Assembly (NCBI GenBank): GCA_030684415.1
Contig: JAUXNL010000147.1
Location: 1 to 7,648 of the forward strand
DNA: 7,648 bases
DNA from: Moraxellaceae bacterium
Lineage (GTDB): Bacteria; Pseudomonadota; Gammaproteobacteria; Pseudomonadales; Moraxellaceae
Reading direction: 5' to 3'
In this document: positions 5,762 through 7,648 of the stretch, one piece after another
How positions within the stretch are numbered: the stretch's first letter is position 1
Layout: each line of letters starts with the position of its first letter
The notes under the pieces: generated by a model
Database searches by the model: none
What the model saw: only the letters and a program-made list of their open reading frames with translations
Told to the model about the DNA's origin: nothing
Program-made: the position numbers and the translations under genes

Positions 5762-7612
5762 ATGTCACTGTACGATCTTTCTCATTCGCTGCCCCATTCT
5801 CAGCCGCAGCCTCAGCCTCAGTCCCATCGCTCTTTTCATCGCCAACCCCGTCTTTCGTTGCTGATGGTCGCCATGCTGGCGCTACTGGCCGCGTGCAACA
5901 GTCAGCCGCCAGAGGCGCCGACAACCGGTGCTGCCGTGTCACCGCCGGCGCCACCTGTGCAAGAGCAGGCGCGTGCCCGCGCTGAAAGTGATGCGGCAGC
6001 ATCGCGCGATCAGTACCACGGTATTTCTGCCTTGATGTCGGAAGAGGTCATGGCTGCTGCACCGGCAGCCGCGCACAAATCCATGCTGCACAAGCGCGAA
6101 GTGGGCAGAGTGATGACGTCCATGCCGGCATCCGCACCCGCCGCGTTGCGGCCAGGGGATCACGCCTTGCAGCCCGTGACCGACCGCGAAAAATACCAGA
6201 CGCTGGACAGTAATCCCGTCAAGCTCGCCGCCATCGATCCGGTGTCCACTTTCAGTCTCGATGTTGATACCGGCAGCTACAGCAATGTCCGGCGTTTCTT
6301 GTCGCAAGGGCGTCTGCCGCCGCGCGATGCCGTGCGGGTAGAAGAGCTGCTGAATTATTTTGCATTCGACTATCCCGCACCGGATAACCGCCATCCCTTT
6401 GCCGTGAGCACCGAACTTGCCGCGTCGCCCTGGCATCCGGATCGTCTGTTGCTGCGTGTCGGCGTGAAGGCGGTAGAAGTGAAGGCGGCGGCCATGCCGC
6501 CTGCCAATCTTGTGTTTCTTGTGGATGTGTCCGGCTCCATGTTCAGTCCGGACAAACTGCCCTTGGTCAAGGCCACGCTGCTGCAGTTGGTGAATGAACT
6601 GCGTGCACAAGACCGGGTGTCACTCGTGGTCTACGCGGGGCGCACGGCGGTGGAACTGCCGCCAACCTCCGGCACGGAAAAAGAAAAAATCCGCGCAGCG
6701 ATTGCACGCCTGGAAGCCGGGGGCGCTACGGCGGGCGAAGCGGCGATTTCGTTGGCCTATCAACAAGCGCGGGCATCGTTCATCAATGGCGGCATCAACC
6801 GTATCCTGCTGGCCACTGATGGCGATTTCAATGTCGGTGTCAACGATATCCGCCAGCTCAAAGACATGGTGGCGCGCGAACGTGAAAGCGGTGTCACACT
6901 TACTACACTCGGTTTTGGCCAAGGCAATTATCAAGAAGCGCTGATGGAGCAGATTGCCAACATCGGCAACGGCAATTACAGCTATATCGACTCACTGGAA
7001 GAAGGCCGAAAAGTATTGGTGGACGAGCTGTCCTCCACCTTCAATACCGTGGCGCAAGATGTGAAGCTGCAAATGGAGTTCAATTCGGCAGTGGTGAAAG
7101 AATGGCGCTTGGTCGGCTACGAAAACCGCGTGCTGCGTGAAGAAGATTTCCGTAACGACAAAGTGGATGCTGGCGATGTCGGCGCAGGAAAAAGCGTGAC
7201 CGCGCTCTATGAGCTGACGCCCGTGGGCAAGCCCGGCCTGCATGCCGAGCGCCGTTATGCACAAGCGCCGGCCGACGTGAGTCGCGGCAATGAAATCGGA
7301 TTTTTGCGGATGCGTTACAAGCAGCCCGGCGCCAGCAAAGCACAGGAATTCGACCGCATCATCAGCCTGCGCGATCTTAAAGCCGTGCCCAGTGATGACT
7401 TCCGCTTTGCGGCAGCGGTAGCCGGTTTCGGCCAGTTGTTGCGCGGTGGCGACTACCTGCAAGACTTCGGTTATGCCGATGTGAAAAAAATGGCCGAAAG
7501 CGCGCGAGGTCGTGATGCTGGTGGCTACCGCCAGGCCTTTGTCCGGCTGGTGGATATTGCGGCAGGGCTGACACCCAAAACACCCGCCGTAGGCGAGCAG
7601 GCGTCGCGCTAG
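5762..7612 (+). CDS. YfbK-like von Willebrand factor A lipoprotein
   Basis: 616 residues from ATG 5762, chosen because GGAG precedes it by 7 nt; an in-frame TTG at 5714 lies just after the hairpin and lacks a good site. Residues 31-45 are a hydrophobic stretch with lipobox LAAC, Cys45 being the lipidated residue, so the protein should sit in the periplasmic leaflet of a membrane. The 30-residue N-region before it is unusually long and has a Gln-Pro repeat (14-20). Residues about 46-135 are an Ala/Pro-rich linker. Residues about 143-240 match the VWA-associated N-terminal domain of the YfbK family (TFSLDVDTGSYSNVRRFL). The VWA domain (about 248-420) has a complete MIDAS: Asp255, Ser257 and Ser259 of DVSGSM, Thr323, and Asp353 of ATDGD. 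Residues about 425-605 fit the YfbK C-terminal domain. E. coli YfbK has the same layout at a similar length. Such proteins bind a divalent metal and partner proteins; the partner and process are unknown. No MoxR ATPase or other VWA gene is in the window. Confidence 0.92.
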   Translation: MSLYDLSHSLPHSQPQPQPQSHRSFHRQPRLSLLMVAMLALLAACNSQPPEAPTTGAAVSPPAPPVQEQARARAESDAAASRDQYHGISALMSEEVMAAAPAAAHKSMLHKREVGRVMTSMPASAPAALRPGDHALQPVTDREKYQTLDSNPVKLAAIDPVSTFSLDVDTGSYSNVRRFLSQGRLPPRDAVRVEELLNYFAFDYPAPDNRHPFAVSTELAASPWHPDRLLLRVGVKAVEVKAAAMPPANLVFLVDVSGSMFSPDKLPLVKATLLQLVNELRAQDRVSLVVYAGRTAVELPPTSGTEKEKIRAAIARLEAGGATAGEAAISLAYQQARASFINGGINRILLATDGDFNVGVNDIRQLKDMVARERESGVTLTTLGFGQGNYQEALMEQIANIGNGNYSYIDSLEEGRKVLVDELSSTFNTVAQDVKLQMEFNSAVVKEWRLVGYENRVLREEDFRNDKVDAGDVGAGKSVTALYELTPVGKPGLHAERRYAQAPADVSRGNEIGFLRMRYKQPGASKAQEFDRIISLRDLKAVPSDDFRFAAAVAGFGQLLRGGDYLQDFGYADVKKMAESARGRDAGGYRQAFVRLVDIAAGLTPKTPAVGEQASR

Positions 7613-7648
7613 CCGCTTGCTGAAAATGTTTTCAGCAAGCGGCTTCCC
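7611..7648. repeat. Long palindrome, copy 2, at the end of the VWA gene
   Basis: A perfect stem of 16 bp, AGCCGCTTGCTGAAAA / TTTTCAGCAAGCGGCT (7611-7644), with a 2-nt loop TG. The last two bases of the TAG stop are in the left arm. Read on the minus strand it begins GGGAAGCCGCTTGCTG, matching copy 1 at 5665-5680 apart from one base. It could terminate transcription of the VWA gene, but only TTCCC follows inside the window, with no T-run. Confidence 0.75.

Noticed and set aside
5395..5763. A 122-codon minus-strand open frame covering the gene-free region
   Set aside because: It runs through the long palindrome and the thiolase terminator, shows no ribosome-binding site or known domain, and its composition is not protein-like. 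A short real peptide in its middle part cannot be fully excluded.
5939..6610. A 223-codon minus-strand open frame inside the VWA gene
   Set aside because: The plus strand carries the intact VWA domain and MIDAS residues; the opposite frame is Arg/His/Gln-rich and has no domain.

Overview
This is a chromosomal window of about 60% G+C, judged by eye. It looks like a Gram-negative proteobacterium, probably gammaproteobacterial: two outer-membrane or periplasmic Sec substrates, a beta-barrel protein ending in Phe, and a lipobox-bearing von Willebrand A lipoprotein. I cannot name the genus. Four protein genes are supported, arranged as a leftward pair (1-4012) and two rightward genes (4188-7612).

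Left part: a two-gene leftward operon. The promoter-proximal gene (4012-2642) encodes a secreted protein with N-terminal TPR-like helices and a C-terminal outer-membrane beta-barrel, an architecture like Slam/DUF560 (type XI secretion) translocators. Only 13 bp further on, with its ribosome-binding site overlapping the first gene's stop codon, begins a very long FecR-domain protein (2628 to beyond base 1). After its FecR domain and an acidic linker it carries at least three copies of a module of about 245 residues. Each module ends in a Gly-rich beta region that by eye resembles the TbpB-type beta-barrel found in Slam cargo proteins. My main hypothesis is that these two genes form a translocator and cargo pair.

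Middle: a 175-bp divergent promoter region, then a lone thiolase (acetyl-CoA acyltransferase, GTG start, 4188-5357) closed by a clear intrinsic terminator. Nothing suggests that it works with the leftward pair.

Right part: a gene-free stretch of about 350 bp with several hairpins, then a 616-residue YfbK-like VWA lipoprotein (5762-7612) with an intact MIDAS motif. This gene is bracketed by two closely related long palindromes (5671-5704 and 7611-7644). They lie in inverted orientation and differ by a compensated base pair in the stem, which points to a repeated hairpin element rather than chance.
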